A stretch of DNA of 33,400 nt from Acidobacteriota bacterium (GTDB taxonomy: Bacteria > Actinomycetota > Acidimicrobiia > Spongiisociales > ZC4RG35), in the NCBI GenBank assembly GCA_022573225.1, contig JACZUI010000030.1, positions 1 through 33,400 of the forward strand, given 5' to 3'. The first letter of the stretch is position 1. Each line of letters starts with the position of its first letter. The position numbers were made by a program, and so were the translations under genes. This document shows positions 1 to 6,197 of this stretch, in pieces. The notes under the pieces were generated by a model. It saw only the letters and a list, made by a program, of their open reading frames with translations, had not been told where the DNA came from and searched no databases.

Positions 1-39
1 CCCCGAAGGGCCCCCTTGTCGTGTGAGGAGGAGGTGAGC

Positions 40-669
40 TCAGGAAGCCTTCTCGGCCTTGGTGGCCGGAGCCTTGGTGGCCGGAGCCTTTGTGGCCGAA
101 GCCTTTGTGGCCGGAGCCTTTGTGGCCGGAGCCTTTGTGGCCGGAGCCTTTGTGGCCGGAGCCTTGTTGGCCGGAGCCTTGTTGGCCGGAGCCTCAGTCT
201 TCACTTCGGTCTCGGCCTTCTCGGCCTTCTCGGCCGGAGCCTTTGTGGCCGGAGCCTTGGTGGCCGGAGCCTTGGTGGCCGGAGCCTTGTTGGCCGGAGC
301 CTTGTTGGCCGGAGCCTTGTTGGCCGGAGCCTCAGTCTTCACTTCGGTCTCGGCCTTCTCGGGCCGGAAGGAAGTGCGCCAGGTGGCGAGCATGTCTTCG
401 AGCTGGTCACGAAGCTTGCTGACCTGCTCCTTGGCCTGGTCGAGGTCGACCTTCGCGGTGATTTCGTCGATGACCTTGCCGTCGCTGATCCGCCCGACGA
501 CCTTCTCGCCCTCAGCGGCCCAGCCCTCGATGGCCTTCTCGAGCCCCTCGGTGTATTCGCTGGTCTGCTCGCTGATCTTTGCACTGAGGTCGGTGGCCCG
601 GCTGCCGACCTTGCGGGCGGCTACGACGGGGGCGCCGACAGCGGCGTACAGAACGTCCTTGGCTTTCAT
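40..669 (-). CDS. hbhA-like: HbhA-like protein, coiled N-terminus with Lys/Ala/Pro repeat tail
   Basis: Predicted 209-residue protein. The N-terminal half (from MKAKDVLYAAVGAPV to about residue 110) is charged and helical, with many Glu, Lys and Gln residues that fit a coiled coil. The rest is a run of pentapeptides KAPAT or KAPAN, broken by a second copy of the ETEVKTEAPANKAPANKAPA segment. This layout (short hydrophobic start, coiled coil, Lys-rich tail) matches mycobacterial heparin-binding hemagglutinin HbhA, a surface adhesin also linked to lipid bodies; tail sequences of this type are also seen in histone-like proteins. The ATG at 669 is chosen because AGGAG lies 7 bases upstream; an upstream in-frame start at 741 would overlap the preceding gene. 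It follows the XRE gene by 10 bases, so the two are probably one operon, as in Rv0474-Rv0475. Adhesin versus DNA-binding role cannot be told from sequence. Confidence 0.8.
   Translation of the reverse strand: MKAKDVLYAAVGAPVVAARKVGSRATDLSAKISEQTSEYTEGLEKAIEGWAAEGEKVVGRISDGKVIDEITAKVDLDQAKEQVSKLRDQLEDMLATWRTSFRPEKAETEVKTEAPANKAPANKAPANKAPATKAPATKAPATKAPAEKAEKAETEVKTEAPANKAPANKAPATKAPATKAPATKAPATKASATKAPATKAPATKAEKAS
57..332 (-). repeat. 15-base tandem repeats coding for KAPA(T/N) pentapeptides
   Basis: About fifteen near-identical 15-base units (plus-strand form GCCGGAGCCTTTGTG, with GGTG or GTTG variants) lie in two blocks. The blocks are separated by a unique segment at about 191-224 that recurs almost exactly at 329-362. 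There is thus both pentapeptide repetition and a larger duplicated block. All units are multiples of three, so copy-number change would keep the frame. The repeats create long open frames on the other strand and in other frames that are not genes. Confidence 0.9.
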
Positions 670-679
670 TTCACAACTC

Positions 680-1045
680 CTATTCGGATGTCTTGGTGCT
701 CGCGGGCCCCTTTGACTGGACCAGAGCCTTGTACATGTCAAGCAGCACTCTCTTGTGAGCCGTGCTCAGCCGCCCGTCGGCGTCGATCGCGTCGACGACA
801 GTCGGAGCCTGAAACTCCTCGTCGATGAGACCGGCCCTCGTGTAGAGGGTGTTCGCCGATATTTCGAGCGCTCGAGACAGTTGCTTCAGGATCTGAGCTG
901 ATGGCTTACGAATGCCTCGCTCAATTTGGCTCAGATAAGGATTCGAAATCCCGGCCGAATCGGCCAGCCGTCGAAGAGACAGGTTCGCCCTTTCCCGCTT
1001 TTCGCGAATGAAAGCGCCGAGATCCAGATGCTTGCTCTCGTTCAT
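680..1045 (-). CDS. XRE-family helix-turn-helix regulator (Rv0474-like)
   Basis: About 121 residues. A Cro/CI-type HTH covers roughly residues 8-65: IREKRERANLSLRRLADSAG, then ISNPYLSQIERG as recognition helix, then a KPSAQILKQLSRAL helix. The C-terminal part (about 70-121) is helical and family-specific. It sits directly upstream of the HbhA-like gene, the same order as Rv0474-hbhA in M. tuberculosis, so it probably controls itself and that gene. The ATG at 1045 is preferred over the TTG at 1054 because the best promoter match places transcription start at or next to this ATG, suggesting a leaderless mRNA; no Shine-Dalgarno is visible. Confidence 0.85.
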   Translation of the reverse strand: MNESKHLDLGAFIREKRERANLSLRRLADSAGISNPYLSQIERGIRKPSAQILKQLSRALEISANTLYTRAGLIDEEFQAPTVVDAIDADGRLSTAHKRVLLDMYKALVQSKGPASTKTSE

Positions 1046-1085
1046 CAACTGCAAGCATAGAGCTAAGTGCTAACAATTGCAAGCA
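1046..1085. promoter_or_regulatory. Direct-repeat candidate operator for the XRE regulator
   Basis: Two 12-base direct repeats, CAACTGCAAGCA (1046-1057) and CAATTGCAAGCA (1074-1085), differ at one base and start 28 bases apart. One covers the predicted -10 and start region and the other covers the -35 box. The placement fits autoregulation by the adjacent HTH protein, which is inference. Confidence 0.4.
1054..1082 (-). promoter_or_regulatory. Predicted promoter of the XRE-hbhA operon, probably leaderless
   Basis: On the minus strand TTGCAA (1082-1077) and TATGCT (1059-1054) are 17 bases apart, each 4 of 6 to the sigma-70 consensus. Transcription would begin about 7 bases beyond the -10 box, almost at the ATG at 1045. 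Prediction from pattern only. Confidence 0.4.
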
Positions 1086-1151
1086 CTCTGCTAGCAGCAG
1101 CATCACTCCTCTGTTGGTCAGGGGCTCGAACCGGAGCTGGCCATTGTCGCC

Positions 1152-2261
1152 TCAGCCGGCGATGTGCCCGCACCCGCAGCTTTGTCGTATCACGACACTC
1201 CCCTTCAGTTCGGTGAGAGGTTCGACCGGTTTACCTGCGAGCTGATCCAGAAGGCTGACCATCGCCATGTAGCCCATTTGCCGCGCCGGCAGGCGAACGG
1301 TGGTGAGTCCCGGCTCCACAATTTCGGAGACTTCGATTTCTCCATACCCCGCTATTGCCAGATCTCGACCTACCACCAGACCGGACCTTCTTGTGGCCTG
1401 GATCGCACCAATGGCGAGCGGATCGGTCGAGCAGATGACCGCGGTGGGTGGACTGGAGGCCTTCAGGATCTCGGCCATGGCTGCACGACCTTCCTCCGGA
1501 GTCCAACCGGGTACCTCGAAGATCCCAGATCCTTTTGTCGAGAGGCCGAGCGCCGCCATCGTTGCCTCGTACTCCTCAACGATCGGCCTGATATTGGGAT
1601 GATGCATTGGGGGTGTGATCAGACCGACCGTTGCATGACCGTGTTCGGCCAGGTGTCGGATCAGCTCCCCGACAGGAGAGGGGTCGAGAACAACCGAGGG
1701 CTCAGGGGACCCGGGCCAATCTGCGAAGACCATCGGTGGGAGGTCCGTCGCGTCGAGGTCGAGGGAGTCGGGGAGAGTTTGGGACACCACGATGATCCCG
1801 TCGACCCCAGTCGCCACGAAGTGCCTCAGGTACGACTCGGCGGAGTCCAAGCGCTCACCTGCGAACGCGATCAGGATCTGAGACGGGTCACCGGCGGCGG
1901 CTTCTTCCATCCCAGCCAGAACGGGCCCGTAGAACGAGACCATTGCGGGGAGGATGACTCCCATCGTGAAGGAGCGATGGTCGTCCCGTCCCGCCGCGAA
2001 ACCGGCCAGGGTCCTCGCGGCAACGGTTGTGCCGCGCCCCTGTCTCATCTCGACGAGACCCTGGTTCGCGAGCGTGCGATATCCGGCTCTGACCGTGTGC
2101 AGATTCACCCCCAGCTTGCCGGCGAGATCCCGAATCGGAGGGAGGCGGTCACCAACCCGGATCGCGTCTGAGGCGATCAACTGGGTCAGCTGACGGGCTA
2201 TCTGCGTCTCGAGGGGGACAGATGATCGACGGTCGACCTTGAGATGTTGTTGTACTTCCAC
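1152..2261 (-). CDS. GntR-type HTH fused to LacI-type ligand-binding domain, transcriptional regulator
   Basis: 369 residues. Residues about 10-80 are a GntR winged helix (VPLETQIARQLTQLI, VGDRLPPIRDLAGKLGVNLH, then the wing QGRGTTVA). Residues about 95-365 are a LacI/GalR periplasmic-binding-like effector domain (TMGVILPAM, GVDGIIVVS, PTAVICSTDPLAIGAIQ) ending in the typical RQSCGCG tail. The arrangement is that of AraR-like regulators, which bind a sugar or nucleoside. It starts with GTG at 2261, with GGAG about 11 bases upstream. It is divergent from a nucleoside-hydrolase-like lipoprotein, which suggests that gene is its target and that the effector may be a nucleoside or pentose; this is inferred from position only. 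Confidence 0.85.
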   Translation of the reverse strand: MEVQQHLKVDRRSSVPLETQIARQLTQLIASDAIRVGDRLPPIRDLAGKLGVNLHTVRAGYRTLANQGLVEMRQGRGTTVAARTLAGFAAGRDDHRSFTMGVILPAMVSFYGPVLAGMEEAAAGDPSQILIAFAGERLDSAESYLRHFVATGVDGIIVVSQTLPDSLDLDATDLPPMVFADWPGSPEPSVVLDPSPVGELIRHLAEHGHATVGLITPPMHHPNIRPIVEEYEATMAALGLSTKGSGIFEVPGWTPEEGRAAMAEILKASSPPTAVICSTDPLAIGAIQATRRSGLVVGRDLAIAGYGEIEVSEIVEPGLTTVRLPARQMGYMAMVSLLDQLAGKPVEPLTELKGSVVIRQSCGCGHIAG

Positions 2262-2279
2262 TGCGCAAATACTCCAGTC

Positions 2280-2308
2280 TTGACAATAGTGCTAGTCAGC
2301 TATAACAA
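2280..2308 (+). promoter_or_regulatory. Predicted sigma-70-like promoter of the nucleoside-hydrolase-like gene
   Basis: A perfect TTGACA (2280-2285) is followed by TATAAC (2301-2306, spacer 15) or TAACAA (2303-2308, spacer 17). It lies in the divergent region between the GntR/LacI-type regulator and the lipoprotein gene. The words AGTGCTA and TAACAATTG here also occur in the XRE promoter region at 1066-1079. A short inverted repeat GCT-AGTC-AGC (2291-2300) sits between the boxes and could be part of an operator. Confidence 0.45.
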
Positions 2309-2348
2309 TTGAGTTTCCATTCTCGAGAGCTCCGTGAGACGAGAAATA

Positions 2349-3437
2349 ATGAATCGCATCCGGTTGTCAGCCAGCATCTGCCTCTCCCTCTCTCTAGTGC
2401 TAGCGGCATGCAGCTCCAATGCCGAGACAGTCGTGACTGGAGAAAGCACGTCGACGACCAAGGCAATGGCTGGGACAACGCTGGCCGCCGATATCACAGG
2501 TCCGACTCCTGTGATCGTCGACTACAGCCCCACCGTGTCGGATGTGGGCGGTCTTCTGTACTTGCTGTCCAATCCGGAGGTCGAGGTCATTGCGGTGTCG
2601 TTGCCGGTCACCGGCGAAGCCGGGTGCGAACTGGGTTTGGAGGTGACTCTCGGGATCCTGGCGATGTTCGATCAGGGGCACGTTCCAGTGGCCTGTGATC
2701 CCGACGTGGCTGCTGGGGCGCGGGCCTGGCCTGCTGCGTTTCTCGAGGGCCAAGAGAATCTCAGCTTTGGTCTACCGGAGTTTGACGGGACCGAAGCAGA
2801 CCTGACGGCTCCTGATCTGATTGCCGAAGCAGCAGCCGATGCCGGCCGTCCCGTTGTCATCTGGGCGGTCGCGCCGCTGACCAATGTGGCGAGGGCTCTC
2901 GACCGGCATCCGGACCTCGTTGGCGATCTGGAGCGCATCGTGATCATGGGCGGGGCAATTGACGTGCCGGGAAATGTCGAAGGCACCGACGCCGAGTGGA
3001 ATCTCTGGGTCGATGTGTCGGCAGCGGCAGATGTCTTGGAATCTGGAGTGCCGATAACCCTGGTTCCCCTGGATGCCACCGATCAGGTACCCGTGCCGGC
3101 TTGGTATCGGCGGGCGATCGAAGAAGCAGAGCAGAGCGAGGCGATCGCCTATCTGTCGAGTTTGGTCAGGATCTTTCCCTCGGTCAGCAGTGGTTTTTAC
3201 TATTTCTGGGACGAGCTGGCGGCCACCATCGTGGCGGACGCAGGTCTGGTCATCACCGAAGAGATGAACGTCGTCGTCGCCGAAGGAGCGGCGGACGATG
3301 GTCGGACTGTTCGAGCCGGCGATGGGAACCCGGTGGATGTGGCGGTCGGCGTTCCCGATCCGAACGCTTTCTATGCCGAGTTCCTGGGAAGACTGGCAGG
3401 CTCGCCGGTGACATTGGGGGCCACGGCCACGCCTTAG
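2349..3437 (+). CDS. Nucleoside-hydrolase-like lipoprotein with a degenerate metal site
   Basis: 362 residues. The signal peptide ends in a lipobox LAAC (Cys21), so the protein is probably anchored outside the membrane. The body has the IU-nucleoside hydrolase fold: VIVDYSPTVSD (D58-D65) at the N-terminal strand, VIWAVAPLTNVARAL, IVIMGGAIDVPGN, EWNLWVD, ITLVPLDATDQV and a C-terminal WDELAA. Canonical enzymes bind catalytic Ca2+ through DTDPGxDD; here D58 and D65 remain but the third and seventh positions are Ser (S60, S64). The usual His after LDxT is Asp. It may have altered activity or act as a binding protein. The ATG at 2349 gives a normal signal peptide; the GTG at 2334 is an alternative. 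It ends in UAG and the same frame stays open beyond (see next entry). Confidence 0.75.
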   Translation: MNRIRLSASICLSLSLVLAACSSNAETVVTGESTSTTKAMAGTTLAADITGPTPVIVDYSPTVSDVGGLLYLLSNPEVEVIAVSLPVTGEAGCELGLEVTLGILAMFDQGHVPVACDPDVAAGARAWPAAFLEGQENLSFGLPEFDGTEADLTAPDLIAEAAADAGRPVVIWAVAPLTNVARALDRHPDLVGDLERIVIMGGAIDVPGNVEGTDAEWNLWVDVSAAADVLESGVPITLVPLDATDQVPVPAWYRRAIEEAEQSEAIAYLSSLVRIFPSVSSGFYYFWDELAATIVADAGLVITEEMNVVVAEGAADDGRTVRAGDGNPVDVAVGVPDPNAFYAEFLGRLAGSPVTLGATATP

Positions 3438-3836
3438 GAGGAGGCATACTTCACCGCACTCGAGGTTGCTTTCGTAGGAGTGGACGAAACCCTGGAACTT
3501 ATCTTCAACTCGCCGGAATTCTCCGCCGATGAGTACGACGGTGTTTTTGTGGTGGAGGGTTTCGCCCTGCTATTCGACGCATTCGCAGTTGCGGACGGGA
3601 TGGTTGTTGCATTGGAACCACCCGAATCGATGGCAGCGATTCATGCGGACTATGTCGGCGCCGTGCAACGCTTCGGCGAGGCCAGGGAAGATGCGCTGGC
3701 AGCCATAGCCGGGGCGGGCTCATGGGATGACTTGGATGGGGTGTTCGCCAGTTTCGACTTTGGGTTTCAGCAAGCCTGTCTAGCGCTGGTCTCGGAGGCG
3801 GGGCTTCGCGGCGTCGAACTCGAAATCCCTTGTTGA
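3438..3836 (+). pseudogene. Probable C-terminal domain separated from the lipoprotein by an in-frame UAG
   Basis: The reading frame of the preceding gene continues after its UAG (3435-3437) for 132 codons to TGA at 3834. It starts EEAYFTALEVAFVGVDETLE and ends ACLALVSEAGLRGVELEIPC. The segment before the first possible start (GTG at 3480) reads like the amphipathic first helix of the domain. That GTG directly abuts a GGAG with no spacing, so it is a poor start. The EPP motif and C-terminal Cys resemble helical domains of secreted actinobacterial proteins of unknown function (recollection, no family name). Options are a nonsense mutation splitting one protein, UAG readthrough, a sequence error, or an independent gene with an unusual start (3480-3836, 118 residues). 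TAGGAGGAGG overlapping the stop resembles a strong Shine-Dalgarno, but no suitable start codon follows. Confidence 0.5.
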
Positions 3837-3848
3837 AATATCAGACTC

Positions 3849-4577
3849 CTAGCCCAGAGCGTTTCCGACGATGCTGCCGATGAACCAGGCGACCAGACCC
3901 CCTACTCCAGCAACTGCCATGTTTTCCAGCCCTGCTGTGAGCCAGTTGTTTCTGGTGACCCGGGCCTTCACGACTCCGACGATGAAAAGACCTCCCAGCG
4001 CCAGGATTGTGGCCCAGGTCAGGGCTTGGGTGGTGGAGTCGAAGACGATGAACGGAAGGATCGAAGGCAAGGTGCCGACGAGGAACAACACGCCCGAAAC
4101 CGTCATGGCGAGGAATGGAGATCGTCTCTCTGACTCCACGAACCCGAACTCGAGTGCCTTCATGGCGTTCAACATGGCCTCATCCGACCGATCGAAGGCG
4201 TCCACGATTCCGTCGAGATCCTCATCGGCAACGCCCATGTCACCAAACATCTCCCGCAACTGGGCAAGCTCCATATCACGGTGGTCCCTGAGATGAACCT
4301 TCTCCAATTCCAGCTCTGACTCGAGAACCTCGTCCTGCGACTTCGTCGCCAGGTACTCGCCTGCCGCCATCGATACCGAACCGGCCAGGGCTGCCGCAAT
4401 AGCGGTGAGCAGCACCTCCTCGGTGGCCAGACCGCCGCTGACAACCGCGACCACGAGGAGAAACACGGATACCAACCCGTCGTTGACCCCGAGGATGATG
4501 TCCCGCCAGTACTGACGCGACTCTCCGATGTGAGGCTCGTATTCCGGTGGTGTTGAGGTGTCTTGGTCGGCAGTCAT
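3849..4577 (-). CDS. VIT1/CCC1-family iron/manganese transporter
   Basis: 242 residues. The N-terminal region has GESRQYWRDIILGVNDGLVS leading into the first membrane segment, then a second with SVSMAAGEYLATKSQ, then a long charged cytosolic helical insertion (about residues 80-150, rich in Glu and Asp, with RDHRDMELAQLREMF), then three C-terminal membrane segments. This is the VIT1/CCC1 arrangement, in which the GxNDGL and MAAGEY motifs line the ion path and the acidic cytosolic helices bind metal. Members move Fe2+ or Mn2+ out of the cytosol. It is convergent with the lipoprotein locus, with only about 12 bases between them. Metal specificity is not visible. Confidence 0.88.
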   Translation of the reverse strand: MTADQDTSTPPEYEPHIGESRQYWRDIILGVNDGLVSVFLLVVAVVSGGLATEEVLLTAIAAALAGSVSMAAGEYLATKSQDEVLESELELEKVHLRDHRDMELAQLREMFGDMGVADEDLDGIVDAFDRSDEAMLNAMKALEFGFVESERRSPFLAMTVSGVLFLVGTLPSILPFIVFDSTTQALTWATILALGGLFIVGVVKARVTRNNWLTAGLENMAVAGVGGLVAWFIGSIVGNALG

Positions 4578-4643
4578 GGCGAGCTTCGATGGTAACTGTG
4601 CATCGTCGAATCGCTACCGTCGGGTTCTCACCGAGGCATATCG

Positions 4644-4930
4644 ATGATCATTGTCATGCGTCCAGATGCAACCGATGAAGCGGTGGCGGAGGTGACCGAC
4701 GTCCTCACAGACGCCGGATTGGAAGCTCAGGGCACGAGAGACGAGACCCAACCCGTGGTCATGGCCGGCACGGCGCCTCGCCGGACATCGTGGCGAGGTT
4801 GATGGCATTCGACCCGGTGGCAAGAGTTGTGCGAACGGACGGCCCGGGACGATTGGTGTCCAAGGCCTACTCGTCGAAGTCGACAGTCATCGACGTGAGC
4901 TCAGCCGCCTGGCGTCAGCCGTCGGGATGA
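4644..4930 (+). pseudogene. Stand-alone DAHP synthase ferredoxin-like domain, frameshifted
   Basis: The ATG at 4644 opens MIIVMRPDATDEAVAEVTDV, the characteristic start of the ferredoxin-like N-terminal domain of AroF-type 3-deoxy-7-phosphoheptulonate synthases. That frame stops at TGA 4800-4802 after 52 codons. The domain continues one frame over as SPDIVARLMAFDPVARVVRT, then GRLVSKAYSSKSTVIDVSS, to TGA at 4928. The switch (about 4763-4778) is what a one-base deletion would produce. The first TGA overlaps an ATG (TGATG) opening the second part. No catalytic barrel follows; the end runs 16 bases into the convergent amidohydrolase. It is either a remnant of an aroF gene, a stand-alone regulatory domain broken by a mutation or sequence error, or two coupled small ORFs. 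No slippery heptamer was seen. This covers an otherwise empty stretch of about 340 bases. Confidence 0.55.
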
Positions 4931-6117
4931 GTCTCTGAGCTAGTGCCCCGACCGGTGACGTTGGTCGCATCCAGAAGCGAAAGAACAGATACGACTCCGG
5001 CCTTGATGCCGAACCCGATGCTGGCCTCGTCCAAGAGAAAACCGGGGGAATGGAGATCGTTGCCCCGTCCTGAGGTGCCCAACCGGACCAATGCTCCTGG
5101 TGTCTCCGCCAAGAAATTGGCCAGGTCCTCTCCTCCCATGCTCGGCTCGGTGGACGTGATCGTCTCGGGGCCGAGTAGCTCTGAGATCCCCGACACCAGG
5201 ATCGAAACGACCGACTTGTCGTTGACCACCGGCGGGATTGCCCGCACGTAGTCGAGGGTGTATTTCGCTCCCGATCCGGCGAGGATCGTCGTGATCGCCT
5301 TGTCCATGAGTCCGGGAAGGACTTCCCAGAGAGAGGTATCGAGCGTTCTGGCCGTTCCCTCCAACGCGATGGTCGCCGGGATAACGTTTCCTGAGACACC
5401 GCCATGAATCGAGCCAAAGGCGACAGTGAGAGGGCTACGGGGATCGACAGTTCGGCGCAACGCGTTGGGCAATTCGTGAACCACCCGAGCCGCGTCGGCT
5501 ACCAGATCGACTGTGCGGTGGGGCCGGGCCGTGTGGCCCCCTGGCCCCTCGAGGGTTATCGAGAACTTGTCGGCGCTGGCAGTGATCGGCCCGCTGCGCA
5601 CACCGAGCTTTCCAGTGGGCAGGGTCGGGTCGACATGGAAGGCCATGATTGCCTTGAGACCATTGGCCAACCCTTCGGCGACCATGTCGGCAGCACCTCC
5701 GGGGACCGACTCTTCGGCGGGCTGAAACAGGATTCTCACCCCACCGGCGAGATCTAGCTCGCGCAACGCGAGCGTCAGGCCGAAGGCAATAGCCGCGTGG
5801 GCGTCATGGCCACATGCATGCATCCAACCAGGATTCTGTGAGACCGGCACGTTGCCTTCCGGCTCCATGATCGGGAGGGCGTCGAGATCAGCACGGAACC
5901 CGACGATCGGCTCGTCGCCGATGTCGAGCCACAACCCGGTGTCGGGCTTGCGGTCGTGGAATTTCACTCCGTTCTCATCCAGAGATGCAGCGATCAACGC
6001 GGTCGTCTGATATTCCTTGTAGGACGGCTCAGGATGGCGGTGGAGTAGGCGCCGCAATTCGACGGCCTTTGGAACGATTCCCTCAACCAGCCCGGCGAGC
6101 CTGTCGGGGGTGATCAT
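4915..6117 (-). CDS. M20-family amidohydrolase (N-acyl amino acid / hippurate hydrolase type)
   Basis: 400 residues, normal for the M20D group. Metal-binding motifs are complete: HRHPEPSYKEYQT at the N-terminus, FRADLDALP, HACGHDAHAA (Cys/His/His), QPAEESVPGG with the catalytic Glu pair, the dimerisation-domain GGHTARPH, MGGEDLANF, and LHSPGFLLDE near the C-terminus. These enzymes remove acyl groups from N-acyl amino acids or act on indole-acetyl amino acids; the substrate cannot be set from sequence. No signal peptide, so cytosolic. It lies 77 bases downstream of glnE on the same strand and could be co-transcribed. The start at 6117 has no clear Shine-Dalgarno. Confidence 0.88.
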   Translation of the reverse strand: MITPDRLAGLVEGIVPKAVELRRLLHRHPEPSYKEYQTTALIAASLDENGVKFHDRKPDTGLWLDIGDEPIVGFRADLDALPIMEPEGNVPVSQNPGWMHACGHDAHAAIAFGLTLALRELDLAGGVRILFQPAEESVPGGAADMVAEGLANGLKAIMAFHVDPTLPTGKLGVRSGPITASADKFSITLEGPGGHTARPHRTVDLVADAARVVHELPNALRRTVDPRSPLTVAFGSIHGGVSGNVIPATIALEGTARTLDTSLWEVLPGLMDKAITTILAGSGAKYTLDYVRAIPPVVNDKSVVSILVSGISELLGPETITSTEPSMGGEDLANFLAETPGALVRLGTSGRGNDLHSPGFLLDEASIGFGIKAGVVSVLSLLDATNVTGRGTSSETHPDG

Positions 6118-6130
6118 GTCTTCAGGCTAA

Positions 6131-6144
6131 CCGCGGTTTCGCGG
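6131..6144. terminator. Short GC hairpin between glnE and the amidohydrolase
   Basis: CCGCG, a GTTT loop and CGCGG form a 5-bp perfect stem in the 77-base gap. There is no T-run on either side, so intrinsic termination is unlikely or weak. Confidence 0.2.
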
Positions 6145-6184
6145 GGTGTTCGTCGGTCAAACAGACGCCGATCGGCCAAGCCAC

Positions 6185-6197
6185 CAGCGGGCTCCTA
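6185..6197 (-). repeat. Dispersed repeat fragment at the glnE stop
   Basis: TAGGAGCCCGCTG, including the glnE stop codon, is identical to 13637-13649 on the plus strand, where it likewise starts at a stop codon. A variant with one change lies at 9123-9136. Confidence 0.5.

Noticed and set aside
1-20. CCCC-GAAG-GGG start of window as terminator for the HbhA-like gene
   Set aside because: It could be half of a UUCG-loop hairpin, but the other arm lies outside the window.
57-332. Repeat array that could be taken for a CRISPR
   Set aside because: Units are only 15 bases and contiguous, with no spacers, and encode pentapeptides in frame.
16-828. Long plus-strand frames over the hbhA region with Gly-Arg-Ser-Leu or Trp-Pro-Glu repeats
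   Set aside because: They are reverse-strand readings of the 15-base tandem repeats inside the HbhA-like gene; no ribosome site and pure low complexity.
1113-1190. GGTTCGAGCCCC on the minus strand as a tRNA T-arm
   Set aside because: The T-stem has a mismatch at its centre and the rest of a tRNA would lie in the regulator's coding end with no cloverleaf.
1164-2171. 335-codon plus-strand frame
   Set aside because: Lies entirely opposite the GntR/LacI-type regulator, which has clear domains; the product is Arg-rich without any family likeness.
4614-4823. 69-codon minus-strand frame
   Set aside because: Opposite the DAHP synthase-like domain, which has recognisable sequence; no family likeness in the minus reading.
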